From Gracilimonas sp046602855 (GTDB taxonomy: Bacteria; Bacteroidota; Rhodothermia; Balneolales; Balneolaceae): a DNA stretch of 64,000 nt. A program made the position numbers and the translations under genes. Under the pieces are notes generated by a model. That model was not told the origin of the DNA and did no database searches. It saw only the letters and a program-made list of their open reading frames with translations. The DNA is taken from contig NZ_JBKINJ010000002.1 of NCBI RefSeq assembly GCF_046602855.1, forward strand, positions 620,001 to 684,000, read 5' to 3'. How positions within the stretch are numbered: the first letter of the stretch is position 1; the number at the start of each line of letters is the position of its first letter. Below, piece after piece: positions 33,227 to 41,967 of this stretch.

Positions 33227-34762
33227 ATGAAACGAACACTCACGTTTTTTTTACTTTTACCCTTGGCGCTTTTAACGGCTAATTCAGCCAAGGCGCAGGA
33301 TTTCTATTTCGGTAATGATCTGTCTTATGTAAATCAGATGGAAGATTGTGGGGCTGACTTCAAAGAATGGATGCAGCCAAAGGATGTTTATGATCTGTAT
33401 GCTGAGCGTGGTAACGATCTGGTGAGAGTACGATTGTGGGTTGATCCGGCTTGGCAGGAAGAGCTGAATCAGCCTGCCGGGGTAAAACCGGTATACAGTA
33501 ATTTCGAGGATGTGAAGGAAACCATACAGAGAAGTAAGGCAGCCGGCATGCAGGTTTTGCTCGATCTTCATTATTCAGATTTCTGGGCCGATCCCGGTCG
33601 CCAGGTGATCCCATCCCGATGGTATGATATTGCTTTTGATGAAGAGGCCCTGGCTGATTCTGTGTATAATTACACTCATAAGGTTCTGTCTGACCTGAAC
33701 ACTGAGGGACTGATGCCGGAAATGGTACAGGTGGGTAACGAGACCAATAGCGGAATGATGACGCATCGCTCGATGGACGAGAACTTTGAGGCCACAGAGC
33801 CGATCAGCAGTTCATGGCAGCGACACGCCAAAATGTTCAATACAGGTATACAGGCTGTGAGAGATGTATCAGCTACATCAACTGTTGATACCAAGGTGGT
33901 TCTTCATTACGCAGGTGTGGGCAGTGGCCTTGATTGGTGGTATCAAAATGCGATCAGTAACGGTATCACTGATTTTGATGTGATCGGTTTTTCATACTAC
34001 TACGCATGGCACGGAAGCAGCGTTGAAGCGGTAGGTGAACAGATCGGATCCCTGTCACAAAGCTACCCGGATAAAGAGATCATGATCCTTGAAACCGGTT
34101 ACCCGTGGACTGATGAGAATTTTGACTCCAATGGAAACATCATCACAGATACCACTCCGGAATACAGTCCTCCTTCACCTTCTGTACAGCTCGATTATCT
34201 GGTGAACCTGACCAAAGAGGTCATGGCATCTGGCGGGCATGGGGTGATCTTCTGGGAATCAGCCTGGGTCACAACCTCATGCACTACTCCCTGGGCAACA
34301 GGCTCGTCTCACGATCATGTGGTCTTCTTTGAGCCGTTCACTGATAACTTTATTGGCAGCGGTGGTGGGCTGTGGTTGGATCCCGGTTTCTATGTAGACA
34401 TGAATTCGATTCAGGTGATCTACAAAGTGGATATGAACGGTCAGGATCAATCCAATGGAGTCTACATCGCTATTGATGAAAATGAAGACGGCTTAAAAAT
34501 ATCCAAACGAATGTATCATGAAGGGTATGGGATCTACAGCTATACCACGTATTTGTCGCCCGGTACGGAGACAGCAAGTTTCTTTCACACCGGCAGTGAT
34601 CCCCAAAACAGAGAAACAGTTCCTGCGGCCTGTGCCACGTCAGGTGTTCGTGTGACCACAGTTAGCAACGCCAACATGGAGACGGGTTATCAGTGGGGGA
34701 CCTGCGATGCCATCGCAGGAGCAGGTTCACGTGATCTGCTGCTGACTATAAGTGCTTCATAG
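33227..34762 (+). CDS. GH53 arabinogalactan endo-beta-1,4-galactanase
   Basis: About 511 residues from ATG 33227, which opens a signal peptide ending NSAKAQ; the GTG at 33200 adds nine residues without a signal. The GH53 barrel starts at FYFGNDLSYVNQMEDCGADF and includes LVRVRLWVDP, LLDLHYSDFWADPG, the acid/base Glu in QVGNETNSG and the nucleophile Glu in LETGYPW. It cleaves beta-1,4-galactan side chains of plant or algal polysaccharides. The last 100 residues after about 400 form an additional region with no clear carbohydrate-binding signature. Confidence 0.92.
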   Translation: MKRTLTFFLLLPLALLTANSAKAQDFYFGNDLSYVNQMEDCGADFKEWMQPKDVYDLYAERGNDLVRVRLWVDPAWQEELNQPAGVKPVYSNFEDVKETIQRSKAAGMQVLLDLHYSDFWADPGRQVIPSRWYDIAFDEEALADSVYNYTHKVLSDLNTEGLMPEMVQVGNETNSGMMTHRSMDENFEATEPISSSWQRHAKMFNTGIQAVRDVSATSTVDTKVVLHYAGVGSGLDWWYQNAISNGITDFDVIGFSYYYAWHGSSVEAVGEQIGSLSQSYPDKEIMILETGYPWTDENFDSNGNIITDTTPEYSPPSPSVQLDYLVNLTKEVMASGGHGVIFWESAWVTTSCTTPWATGSSHDHVVFFEPFTDNFIGSGGGLWLDPGFYVDMNSIQVIYKVDMNGQDQSNGVYIAIDENEDGLKISKRMYHEGYGIYSYTTYLSPGTETASFFHTGSDPQNRETVPAACATSGVRVTTVSNANMETGYQWGTCDAIAGAGSRDLLLTISAS

Positions 34763-34902
34763 ATAATGAAAATATGAGTTACATGTGCTACTTTGGCAAT
34801 TGCGATACCTTGATTTTGCAGCACCTCAAAACCTGATCTGTTTGGGAACCCGAAAGCATTTTCAGGCTCTTGCAGAGTTCATAAAGGCAATTTATAACAA
34901 GA

Positions 34903-35739
34903 TCAGAGTCGCGCCAGCACTTCAACGATAACCTGAGTCATTTTCGGCTCGGCCATGGCAGCTGCAGCCAATACATCTTCTATCACAACAGGTTCAAGGG
35001 CATCCGGAAAGCATTCATCTGTGATCACGGAGATGCCAAGCACATCCATGCCCATATGAACGGCCGCAATAACTTCGGGGACGGTACTCATACCAACCAC
35101 GTCAGCCCCGAGCCGGCGCATATAGCGGTATTCGGCTTTGGTTTCAAGCATAGGTCCGGATGCAGAAAGATAGACGCCCTGATGCATTTTAATGGAGTTT
35201 TCGAGAGCCACATTTTCAGCCAGTTCCAGCAGGCGTTCGGTATACGGTTCACTCATGTCAGGGAAGCGCGGACCTAATTCATCATCATTGGGGCCGATCA
35301 GTGGATTATCCCCTAAAAAGTTAATGTGATCCGTTATCAGCATGATCTCGCCCTTTTTGTAATTAGGGTTGAGTCCGCCGCAGGCATTACTGACGATAAG
35401 TGACTGAGCCCCGATGGCTTTGGCGACTCTTACCGGGAAAGCGATCTGCTGCATGGTATAGCCTTCGTAGTAGTGAAAGCGACCGTGCATGGCTACGATG
35501 TCTTTTCCACCGAGCTTACCGAAGATCAGCTTGCCGTCATGTGTTTCCACCGTTGATATAGGAAAGTGAGGGATCTGATCGTAGTCAATGGTGTGCACCG
35601 TATCGATCTCATCGGTCAGTTGACCCAAGCCGGTCCCTAAAATAACAAGATATTCCGGCTGAAAATCGGTCTCACCTTTAATATGATTGACCGCTTCATC
35701 TCTTTTAGCGCGGAATTCTTCAACAGTATCGTACTTCAT
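34903..35739 (-). CDS. punA: Purine-nucleoside phosphorylase
   Basis: A 278-residue trimeric-type PNP, cytoplasmic, cleaving purine nucleosides with phosphate to base and ribose-1-phosphate. Motifs: VILGTGLGQLTDEI at the phosphate loop, RFHYYEGY, SNACGGLNPNYKKGE, the base-binding GMSTVPEVIAA, and ITDECFPDA where the purine-specifying residues lie. It follows the divIVA gene by 41 bases on the same strand. Confidence 0.94.
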   Translation of the reverse strand: MKYDTVEEFRAKRDEAVNHIKGETDFQPEYLVILGTGLGQLTDEIDTVHTIDYDQIPHFPISTVETHDGKLIFGKLGGKDIVAMHGRFHYYEGYTMQQIAFPVRVAKAIGAQSLIVSNACGGLNPNYKKGEIMLITDHINFLGDNPLIGPNDDELGPRFPDMSEPYTERLLELAENVALENSIKMHQGVYLSASGPMLETKAEYRYMRRLGADVVGMSTVPEVIAAVHMGMDVLGISVITDECFPDALEPVVIEDVLAAAAMAEPKMTQVIVEVLARL

Positions 35740-35780
35740 AAAAGTGTTGTATTGTATTGGGGCAGGATCGTGCTAATTGC

Positions 35781-36449
35781 TTAATCTATTTCATCTAGGA
35801 TGTCATCCAATCGGTCACTGCCGGGAGGGAAAGCGTGGTCTTCATCTTCTTTTCTGGATGTTGTTTCCTCTTCACCTTCATCATCCAGGTCTTCATCGTC
35901 TGCATTTTCATCCAGCATGAAGCGGGCTCCGCCACCGTTACCCGTATTTTCAATGGCTTCTTGCAGGTTGACTTCTTTGGGTAGTCTGAAGACATCCATT
36001 TCATCATTGCCAAATTGTTCAATAGATTTTTTGGCGTTATCCAAGTAAGAAGAAATGCCGTTTATGATCTCCTCTCTGCGATCCAGTAATCGTAAAATGC
36101 TCTGCCGGATCTGTTGACGATTATGATTGGCTTCCTGAATGATAGCATTGGCTTCCATTTCAGCTTTTTCGATCGTGCTTTTAGCCTCCTGACGGGCACC
36201 GGTCATTTTCTGCTCAACCGATTCCTTGGCGGTTTGAAGGGTTTCATGAAGGGCGTCTTCAACACGTTCGTAGTGCTTCACTCGATCCTGAAGCTTGTCG
36301 ATCTCCTGTTCAAGTTCTTTGTTCTTGTTCAGCAGGTTTTCAAATTCATTCGAAACAAGAGTCAGAAAGGCCTGAACGTCAGCGGTGTCATATCCCCTGA
36401 GGTTTTTTTCAAAGGTCTGTTGTTTGATTTCAAGCGGAGTAAGTTTCAT
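35781..36449 (-). CDS. divIVA: DivIVA-domain coiled-coil protein
   Basis: A 222-residue cytoplasmic protein. The N-terminal DivIVA/GpsB membrane-binding head (KLTPLEIKQQTFEKNLRGYD and VQAFLTLVSNEFE) is followed by a coiled coil (about 38-160) and an acidic tail ending SDRLDDILDEID. DivIVA proteins bind curved membranes and recruit polar or septal partners. The tail contains SRKEDED, close to SRKEDRD in the neighbouring protein encoded upstream. Cluster order yggS, two small membrane proteins, divIVA parallels divIVA loci of Firmicutes and Actinobacteria. Confidence 0.92.
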   Translation of the reverse strand: MKLTPLEIKQQTFEKNLRGYDTADVQAFLTLVSNEFENLLNKNKELEQEIDKLQDRVKHYERVEDALHETLQTAKESVEQKMTGARQEAKSTIEKAEMEANAIIQEANHNRQQIRQSILRLLDRREEIINGISSYLDNAKKSIEQFGNDEMDVFRLPKEVNLQEAIENTGNGGGARFMLDENADDEDLDDEGEEETTSRKEDEDHAFPPGSDRLDDILDEID

Positions 36450-36493
36450 AAATCAGTGATTTTAGTCGTCCTTAAGCTTATTTAAAGTAACAT

Positions 36494-36850
36494 TTATTCA
36501 TTTAACATGTTACGCAAATTGCTGTTGTTGTCACGATCCTCTTTGCGTGAAGAACGGATCTCTTCCTCTTCTATTTCGATATCACCCATACTTTCGTGCT
36601 CCCCGTCTTCAACGCGATATCGTTCTTCCTCCAGTTCAGCAACTTTAGCTTCAAGGGTAGCTAATTTCCGTTCTGTGTTTTTCTTGAATTCGGCCAAAGC
36701 CCTGAAAAACTGTGGATCCAATTGAGAATTACCGCCTTTTCGGTTGATCCACTGCTTGATAAGGCTGAATATGTTCCAAAACAAAAAACCGGCAAATCCG
36801 AGCCCGCCTACAATGGCAATGGCTGCAATTAAAAACTCTTCTGGTGTCAT
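36494..36850 (-). CDS. Small membrane protein with coiled coil (divIVA cluster)
   Basis: A 118-residue protein: one N-terminal transmembrane helix (about 6-30), a basic patch, a coiled coil (about 45-78) and an acidic tail with SMGDIEIEEEE and SRKEDRD. I recognise no family. The topology resembles that of its neighbour at 36859-37179, and the tails share SxGDIEI. It lies between that gene (8 bases) and divIVA (44 bases). Confidence 0.75.
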   Translation of the reverse strand: MTPEEFLIAAIAIVGGLGFAGFLFWNIFSLIKQWINRKGGNSQLDPQFFRALAEFKKNTERKLATLEAKVAELEEERYRVEDGEHESMGDIEIEEEEIRSSRKEDRDNNSNLRNMLNE

Positions 36851-36858
36851 ATAACCCC

Positions 36859-37179
36859 TTAATTACGTGTTGGTGTTTTACCTTGGCTGTGAGCTGAATT
36901 ATCGGGATTTTGATCCTCAACTTCATCATCAATTTCAATATCGCCTAACGAACCTGAGGTCTTGTTCGCAGAGTTTTTGCTCTGTTTCTGAAGATCTGAT
37001 TCCAGTGTGTCTATCCTGGATTTAAGATTATGCACCACTTTTCGCAGTTCATTCAAGTCCCTCACACTGGTCATTCTCTTTGACTCCATTTCCATTTCTT
37101 TTTCTTTGAAAGCGTATAAGAGTCCGCCTGCTATGGCAACAATAGCCACAATGGCGAACCATGGTAATCCGAATAACAT
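36859..37179 (-). CDS. Small membrane protein with coiled coil, PspB-like layout (divIVA cluster)
   Basis: A 106-residue protein with an N-terminal helix (2-22), a short charged linker, a coiled coil (about 38-66, RDLNELRKVVHNLKSRIDTL) and a polar tail containing SLGDIEIDDE. The layout recalls PspB of the phage-shock system, but identity is not evident. The shared GDIEI tail with its neighbour suggests both bind one partner. Confidence 0.72.
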   Translation of the reverse strand: MLFGLPWFAIVAIVAIAGGLLYAFKEKEMEMESKRMTSVRDLNELRKVVHNLKSRIDTLESDLQKQSKNSANKTSGSLGDIEIDDEVEDQNPDNSAHSQGKTPTRN

Positions 37180-37240
37180 AAGCCCTAATTCTTGTGTTAA
37201 TTACTGTTTGTGCTCAGATAAATTGATCTACGGGAAAACA

Positions 37241-37945
37241 TCAATCATAGTTGCGCTCGCCAAAAATGGCGCTGCCGATCCTGAGCATGGTTGCACCTTC
37301 TTCGATGGCTACCTTAAAGTCGTTGGTCATACCCATGGAAAGATGCTCAAGTTGTACACTGCCTTTGTTATATTTTTGATGGGAATCGTACAGTTCTTTC
37401 AAAAGCTTGAACTCGTCTCGTACTTCTTCAGGATTATCAACAAAAGTGGCCATACCCATCAATCCTTTTACCTTCACATATTTATAATCCTGGGCTGACT
37501 CCAGAATGCCGGCAAGGTCTTCCGGTTTGCATCCTCCTTTTTGTTTTTCATCACTGATATTGACCTGTATCAATGCATTGACCACTCGATCGGCTTGACC
37601 GGCGCGTTTATCGATCTCTTTCAGGTACTTGGCTTTTTCAACGGAATGGATCCAGTTTACACGGTCAGAAATGTACTTGACCTTGTTGGTTTGGAGGTTC
37701 CCAATAAAATGCCATACAATGGCTGTATTGGAAATACTTGCCATTTTATCCTCCAGTTCTTTCATGCGGTTTTCGCCAAAATGGAACTGCCCGGCGGTAA
37801 CGGCCTCCAGAATTGCTTCATTGGGCTTGGTTTTACTGACTGCAACCAGGGTTATTTCTTTGGGGTCACGACCTGCAGATTTACAGGATTTCTCTATTTC
37901 TTCGTGAATAGAACTTAGATTTTGGGGAATATCTTCATTACTCAT
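37241..37945 (-). CDS. yggS: YggS/PLPBP family pyridoxal-phosphate homeostasis protein
   Basis: A 234-residue single-domain PLP-binding protein of fold-type III with no known enzymatic activity; it buffers vitamin B6 and amino-acid pools. Motifs: ITLVAVSKTKPNEAI with the Lys that binds PLP, FGENRMKELEDK, WHFIGNLQTNKVKY, and the C-terminal SMGMTNDFKVAIEEG with TMLRIGSAIFGER. It is the first gene of the divIVA cluster. Confidence 0.94.
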   Translation of the reverse strand: MSNEDIPQNLSSIHEEIEKSCKSAGRDPKEITLVAVSKTKPNEAILEAVTAGQFHFGENRMKELEDKMASISNTAIVWHFIGNLQTNKVKYISDRVNWIHSVEKAKYLKEIDKRAGQADRVVNALIQVNISDEKQKGGCKPEDLAGILESAQDYKYVKVKGLMGMATFVDNPEEVRDEFKLLKELYDSHQKYNKGSVQLEHLSMGMTNDFKVAIEEGATMLRIGSAIFGERNYD

Positions 37946-38148
37946 ATCAAAAATGGTGGTTTTTTAAGGATTCTAAGTAATTAACTGTAAGATAAGCTTT
38001 TATCATTCATGAATAAGCCTTATTTTTGGAAGCTCTAAAGACATTGTAATTAATGGTTATTTATTGAGATTGATAAAGCTCAAAGTCATAATTCAACATT
38101 TTTCTTCGACGAGAAGGTCGGATTCAATAAAACAAGGGGATAGATAGC

Positions 38149-39210
38149 ATGTCAACCCGAATCCGACAAATATCTACCTTCCTCGATCAGTGGGCTCCAC
38201 CACAGGTAAAAATGGATTACGATAACGTCGGATTGCTTGTCGGAGACCCGAACGCTTCTGTAAGCTCAGTACTTACCTGCCTTGATATAACCGACGCCGT
38301 TGTGGCTGAAGCTATCGAAAAAGGCAGTGAACTTATTGTTGCCCATCATCCTCTGATCTTCAGTAAGATCGGAAGTATCAATCCCACAGATGAACAGGGG
38401 CGAATTATTTACAAACTGATTAAGAATGATATCGGCCTGCTGGTGGCTCACACTAATCTGGATGCCGCCCTTGATGGCGTATCCTTTGTGCTTGCTAACA
38501 TTCTGGGACTCGATAACCTTCGGTTTTTGGACAAGAACTACTCCATCAGTCGAAAGATCAGGCTTATTACCTCCCATACCGACAGTGATGCCGTGTTGAA
38601 ACTGCTGAACTATCATTCAGCAGAAGAAGCCCATTACTTTGAGGTGAATAATCGTCAGGATGGCCTGAAATGTTTTGAAGCGATCATCGATCAGCATAAC
38701 GTTTCGGTGCTCAAGAAAGCGCTCAAAAATGAAGGCATGCTGAAAGAAGGGAGTTTTCAGGTGATAGACCTGGCTTCGACCACTCAAAATTTCGGTATGG
38801 GTGTGATCGGTGAATATCCGGAAGAAGGCATCGGTAAGAACGAATTTCTGCATTTGGTTTCAAAAGCCCTGGACGTGAAAGCTATCAGGTTTTCCGGTGA
38901 TGTGGATCGAATTAAAAAGGTAGCGGTCTGCGGTGGCGCCGGTGTCTTTCTGAAAAATAAAGCCATCCAAGCAGGGGCTCAGGCGTTTGTGACTGCTGAT
39001 ATCAAATATCATGACTATTTCACCGAGAAGGATGACTTCCTGCTCGTTGATGTAGGCCATTATGAAAGTGAATTCCCTATTGCTGAAGCCCTGAAAAATG
39101 AACTGACCGAAGCATTTGAAAATGTGGAAGTATCGGTCACTCGTACTGTAACTAATCCGATGCAGATCTATGTGTCGGACCCCGAACCAAAAACTATTCA
39201 ACAAAGTTGA
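38149..39210 (+). CDS. Nif3-like dinuclear metal centre protein (GTP cyclohydrolase I type 2 family)
   Basis: A 353-residue protein of the NIF3/YqfO family. Metal-binding segments are VGLLVGDPN, LIVAHHPLIFSKI and VAHTNLDAA near the N-terminus and VDVGHYESE near the C-terminus. A middle insertion (about 125-230) corresponds to the PII-like domain of the long form. The function is unsettled; a role in iron or cofactor trafficking has been proposed. It is followed after 10 bases by the coiled-coil gene that often accompanies it. Confidence 0.92.
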   Translation: MSTRIRQISTFLDQWAPPQVKMDYDNVGLLVGDPNASVSSVLTCLDITDAVVAEAIEKGSELIVAHHPLIFSKIGSINPTDEQGRIIYKLIKNDIGLLVAHTNLDAALDGVSFVLANILGLDNLRFLDKNYSISRKIRLITSHTDSDAVLKLLNYHSAEEAHYFEVNNRQDGLKCFEAIIDQHNVSVLKKALKNEGMLKEGSFQVIDLASTTQNFGMGVIGEYPEEGIGKNEFLHLVSKALDVKAIRFSGDVDRIKKVAVCGGAGVFLKNKAIQAGAQAFVTADIKYHDYFTEKDDFLLVDVGHYESEFPIAEALKNELTEAFENVEVSVTRTVTNPMQIYVSDPEPKTIQQS

Positions 39211-39220
39211 CCCTCACTCC

Positions 39221-39955
39221 ATGAATGAAGTATTACAAAAATTAGCGAACCTGCAATACATTGACAGCCGAATTGATGAGCTTAAACAGTTAAGAGGTGA
39301 CCTGCCTGAAGAAGTACTCGATCTGGAAACAGATATAGCCCGAAAAGAGGCACGTCTGAATAGCCTGACTGAAGAAAAGCAAAACCTTCAGGTTGAGTTG
39401 GATAATCTGAAACTGGATCTCCAAAGTTCAAAAGAGAAGATCGAGAAGTATGAAGAGCAACAGCTGAGTGTTAGAAATAACCGTGAGTATGATGCCCTGA
39501 CCAAAGAGATCGAAGCTCAGAAACAAGTGATCGAAAATGCTGAGTCTCGCATCAAAGAGATCGAGAAGAGGCAGGAAGAGATAGAGCCCGAGATAGAAGT
39601 AGCTGAAAATGCACTTGAAGTTGCACAAAAGATGTATGATGAAAAAAGCAGTAACCTTGACGATGTTGTAAAGTCAACACAGGAAGAAGAGGATGAACTG
39701 CTGAAAAAACGCAAGGAAGTTGAAGATGAGATCGACGACCGCTACATGCGCAGCTATACGCGACTTCGTGACGGACTAAATAACGGCATGGCCGTTGTGG
39801 CAATGGATCGCGGAGCCGCACTTGGTATGGCTCTGCCTCCGCAAACACAAGTGGAAGTTCGCCGTAAGAATAAGATCATCATAGATGAGAATAGCGGGCG
39901 TATCGTGGTAGATCAGTCATTCTTCGATAAAGCCAAAAAAGAGCTTTCTATCTGA
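39221..39955 (+). CDS. CT398-like coiled-coil protein lacking its zinc ribbon cysteines
   Basis: A 244-residue protein from ATG 39221 (an in-frame ATG at 39170 lies inside the preceding gene). Residues 1-175 form long heptad coiled coils (RIDELKQLRG, LEVAQKMYDEK). The C-terminal region matches the zinc-ribbon module of the CT398/zf-RING_7 family, which normally has CxxC...CxxCGRI. Here the corresponding positions read DRGAALGMALPPQ and DENSGRIVV, so no Cys remains. The fold outline (ALPPQ and GRIVVDQ) is kept. Confidence 0.82.
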   Translation: MNEVLQKLANLQYIDSRIDELKQLRGDLPEEVLDLETDIARKEARLNSLTEEKQNLQVELDNLKLDLQSSKEKIEKYEEQQLSVRNNREYDALTKEIEAQKQVIENAESRIKEIEKRQEEIEPEIEVAENALEVAQKMYDEKSSNLDDVVKSTQEEEDELLKKRKEVEDEIDDRYMRSYTRLRDGLNNGMAVVAMDRGAALGMALPPQTQVEVRRKNKIIIDENSGRIVVDQSFFDKAKKELSI

Positions 39956-39981
39956 TAGTAGCACATTCAATGTAGAATTTT

Positions 39982-40011
39982 AAAAAAGGGAAGGCTGGCC
40001 TTCCCTTTTTT
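39982..40011 (+). terminator. Rho-independent terminator after coiled-coil gene
   Basis: AAAAAAGGGAAGG pairs perfectly with CCTTCCCTTTTTT around CTGG. Confidence 0.9.
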
Positions 40012-40030
40012 ATTTGGTATGGTTTAGTCA

Positions 40031-40064
40031 TTTGATGTAATAACCAAAGAAAAGCCGTATTTTA
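40031..40064 (+). promoter_or_regulatory. rnpB: Candidate promoter of rnpB (Bacteroidota type)
   Basis: TTTG at 40031-40034 and TATTTTA at 40058-40064, spaced 23 bases, resemble the Bacteroidota -33/-7 elements (TTTG and TAnnTTTG). The -7 element ends 4 bases before the first base of P1. This is a consensus match only. Confidence 0.35.
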
Positions 40065-40067
40065 AGA

Positions 40068-40582
40068 AAGCAGGAAAGCCGGATGATCGCCCGGCACATA
40101 CTTGTTGGTTTATTTCTGATTTTAGAGCTTAAACCTGTCGTTGTCACCCTGAGTGTAGCCAAGTCACATTTGGTCACAAAAGTTAACCGCGAAGGACCTC
40201 AGGGATTCAATTAGGGAAGTAAGTTAATTTTCGGATTGAAGAAACAATTATGTGCCGGGAGGAAAGTCCGGACTCCAACAAGCACCGCGCTCCCCGATCC
40301 GGTTCAGCCGGCGAAGGGGAGGCTGAGTGAGAGGAATCTCACTTTGACAGACAGTGCAACAGAAAACAGACCGCTTCAAACATAATTGATTATGTGTGAA
40401 GTAAGGGTGAAAAGGTGAGGTAAGAGCTCACCGCCCTGTATCGTGAGATCGGGGGCACGGTAAACCTCGCGGGGAGAAAGTTCATGCAGATGGTATATGC
40501 CGCTTGTCGTGACGCCATCGGGTGGGACGCGACAGATAAATGATCATCCTCGACAGAATCCGGCTTACAGGCTTTCCTGCTT
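40068..40582 (+). ncRNA. rnpB: RNase P RNA (class A) with expanded P3 arm
   Basis: The catalytic RNA that matures tRNA 5' ends. P1 is AAGCAGGAAAGCC (from 40068) with GGCTTTCCTGCTT. P2 is GATGATC (40082-40088) with GATCATC (40542-40548). P3 base is CCCGGCACATA (40090-40100) with TATGTGCCGGG (40249-40259). Conserved core elements are all present: GAGGAAAGTCCGGACTCC, CAGAAAACAGA, GTAAGGGTGAAAAGGTG with GTAAGAGCTCACCG, GGCACGGTAAACCTC and CGACAGAATCCGGCTTAC. At 515 bases it is longer than the usual 350-400 because P3 encloses 148 bases. Confidence 0.95.
40101..40248 (+). other. Insertion inside the P3 arm of RNase P RNA
   Basis: These 148 bases sit in place of a short P3 loop. They contain GTCACCCTGAG (40143-40153) and GAAGGACCTCAGGG (40191-40204), whose CCCTGAG and CTCAGGG can pair. 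The outline matches the GTCATCCTGA/GAAGGATCT repeat at 32066-32095, so a mobile intergenic repeat appears to have entered the RNA gene. Confidence 0.7.
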
Positions 40583-40592
40583 GAATTTATAT

Positions 40593-40631
40593 CAAAACCT
40601 TGCTCCCCAAAGGAGTGAGGTTTTGTTTTTT
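40593..40631 (+). terminator. Rho-independent terminator of rnpB
   Basis: CAAAACCTTGCTCC pairs with GGAGTGAGGTTTTG (one mismatch) and is followed by six T, 10 bases after P1 ends. Confidence 0.9.
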
Positions 40632-40645
40632 AGAACCGTCGTTGA

Positions 40646-41920
40646 TCATACAAATAGCCAAAAACTGAGCACACCACCGGTAGAGATAAGAACGATCAGC
40701 CATAGCAGTTCCAGGCTTTTCTTCCAGCCCGCAATGAAAAAGAAGAACCCGGCTTTTACCAAGGTATTGGAAATAACGGATATGATGATGCCAAGAGAGG
40801 CTACGGCATGGGTGATATCATTTTGTGCCATTTTGGAAAGGGATAGAGTAATTGCATCCACATCCATCAAACCTGAAAGCAGAGCCAGTAAATAGATACC
40901 CTCATCCCCAAACCATTCTTTTAAGGCCGTAGAGAGAACTAAAATAACACCAAGCAGGGCTCCAAACTGCAGAGCTGTTTTAAGTTGTAATGGATTGCCA
41001 AGGTCAAGAGTAGGGTTATCTTCATCGGGTTCCTTTCCTGAACTTTTATAAAGCCATCCCACGCAGCCAAAGGTAAGTATAAGCATGGCTGCAAGAGGGA
41101 TCCACAGGGGGTGCAGAAGTTCGGGGTTTACCACAGAAACTTCCACAAATACACGAACAAACATGATAGCGGAAGCTATTAGCACACCGGCTATATAAAC
41201 CTTGTTTCTGTCTTCTGCGGTTTGTTTACTGATCTGAGCCAGACTTATTGTAACCGCCGTTGATGAAGCGAGTCCACCAATGATAGCGGTCAGAATTGTA
41301 CCCTTTCCCTCACCGATATATTTTACAAGGATATAGCCTAAAAACGAGAGTCCCGATATCAGCACTACCATCCACCAGATCCAGTATGGATTGAGTGCTT
41401 CCCAGGGGCCGTAGCCTTTGTTGGGTAAAATGGGTAAAAGAATAAGCGAAATAATAAGCAGCTTGATACCGGCATAGATAACTTCCACATCGATCTTTTG
41501 CAGCCATTTATGGAGTACGGGTTTCATGCTGAGTAAGGTCATGACAACTACCGCGCTGCTCAGAGCTTCGATTTGACTTCCAAGGGCTGCCCAGATTCCT
41601 AACACAAAAGTCAGAATGAGGGCGACTTCTGTGGTGATACCAATATCCTCTTTATCCAGAACTTTTATTTCAAAAATGTAGGAAGCAATAACAAGTGCCG
41701 TAAAGGATAGAATTGAAATAGGTATCATCCATTCACCGGCATGTGGTACTAAAGCCGCAGTTATGCCGCCAAGGAGCCCAACCAGACTAAACGTTCTAAT
41801 ACCGGCAACCCGGTCGCCCTCATCCTCTTTTCGGCCATACCAACCGCGCTCGGTTCCGATCAGTAAGCCTACGCCGAGGGCAGAAAATAATTTCCAAAGT
41901 ATGTCTAACTCAGGGTTCAT
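40646..41920 (-). CDS. MgtC/SapB-DUF4010 family membrane protein
   Basis: A 424-residue inner-membrane protein with about 12 hydrophobic helices. The N-terminal 140 residues match the MgtC/SapB domain (GVGLLIGTERGW, GIRTFSLVGLLGG, GIWAALGSQIEALS); the remainder is the DUF4010 half (GGLASSTAVTISLAQISK, LSGLMDVDAITLSLSKMAQ). The family is linked to magnesium or acid stress in some pathogens, but this long form has no established role. Confidence 0.88.
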   Translation of the reverse strand: MNPELDILWKLFSALGVGLLIGTERGWYGRKEDEGDRVAGIRTFSLVGLLGGITAALVPHAGEWMIPISILSFTALVIASYIFEIKVLDKEDIGITTEVALILTFVLGIWAALGSQIEALSSAVVVMTLLSMKPVLHKWLQKIDVEVIYAGIKLLIISLILLPILPNKGYGPWEALNPYWIWWMVVLISGLSFLGYILVKYIGEGKGTILTAIIGGLASSTAVTISLAQISKQTAEDRNKVYIAGVLIASAIMFVRVFVEVSVVNPELLHPLWIPLAAMLILTFGCVGWLYKSSGKEPDEDNPTLDLGNPLQLKTALQFGALLGVILVLSTALKEWFGDEGIYLLALLSGLMDVDAITLSLSKMAQNDITHAVASLGIIISVISNTLVKAGFFFFIAGWKKSLELLWLIVLISTGGVLSFWLFV

Positions 41921-41967
41921 ATTTGATAATAAGCAAAGCTACTCAAAATTAAGAATGTAATATTTAG

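Noticed and set aside
36859..37179. Assigning the small coiled-coil membrane protein as PspB
   Set aside because: Only the helix plus coiled-coil layout agrees; there is no pspA or pspC in the window and no clear sequence identity.
40497..40895. A 132-codon frame overlapping the end of rnpB
   Set aside because: It runs through the RNase P RNA 3' end, its terminator and the antisense of the MgtC/DUF4010 gene.
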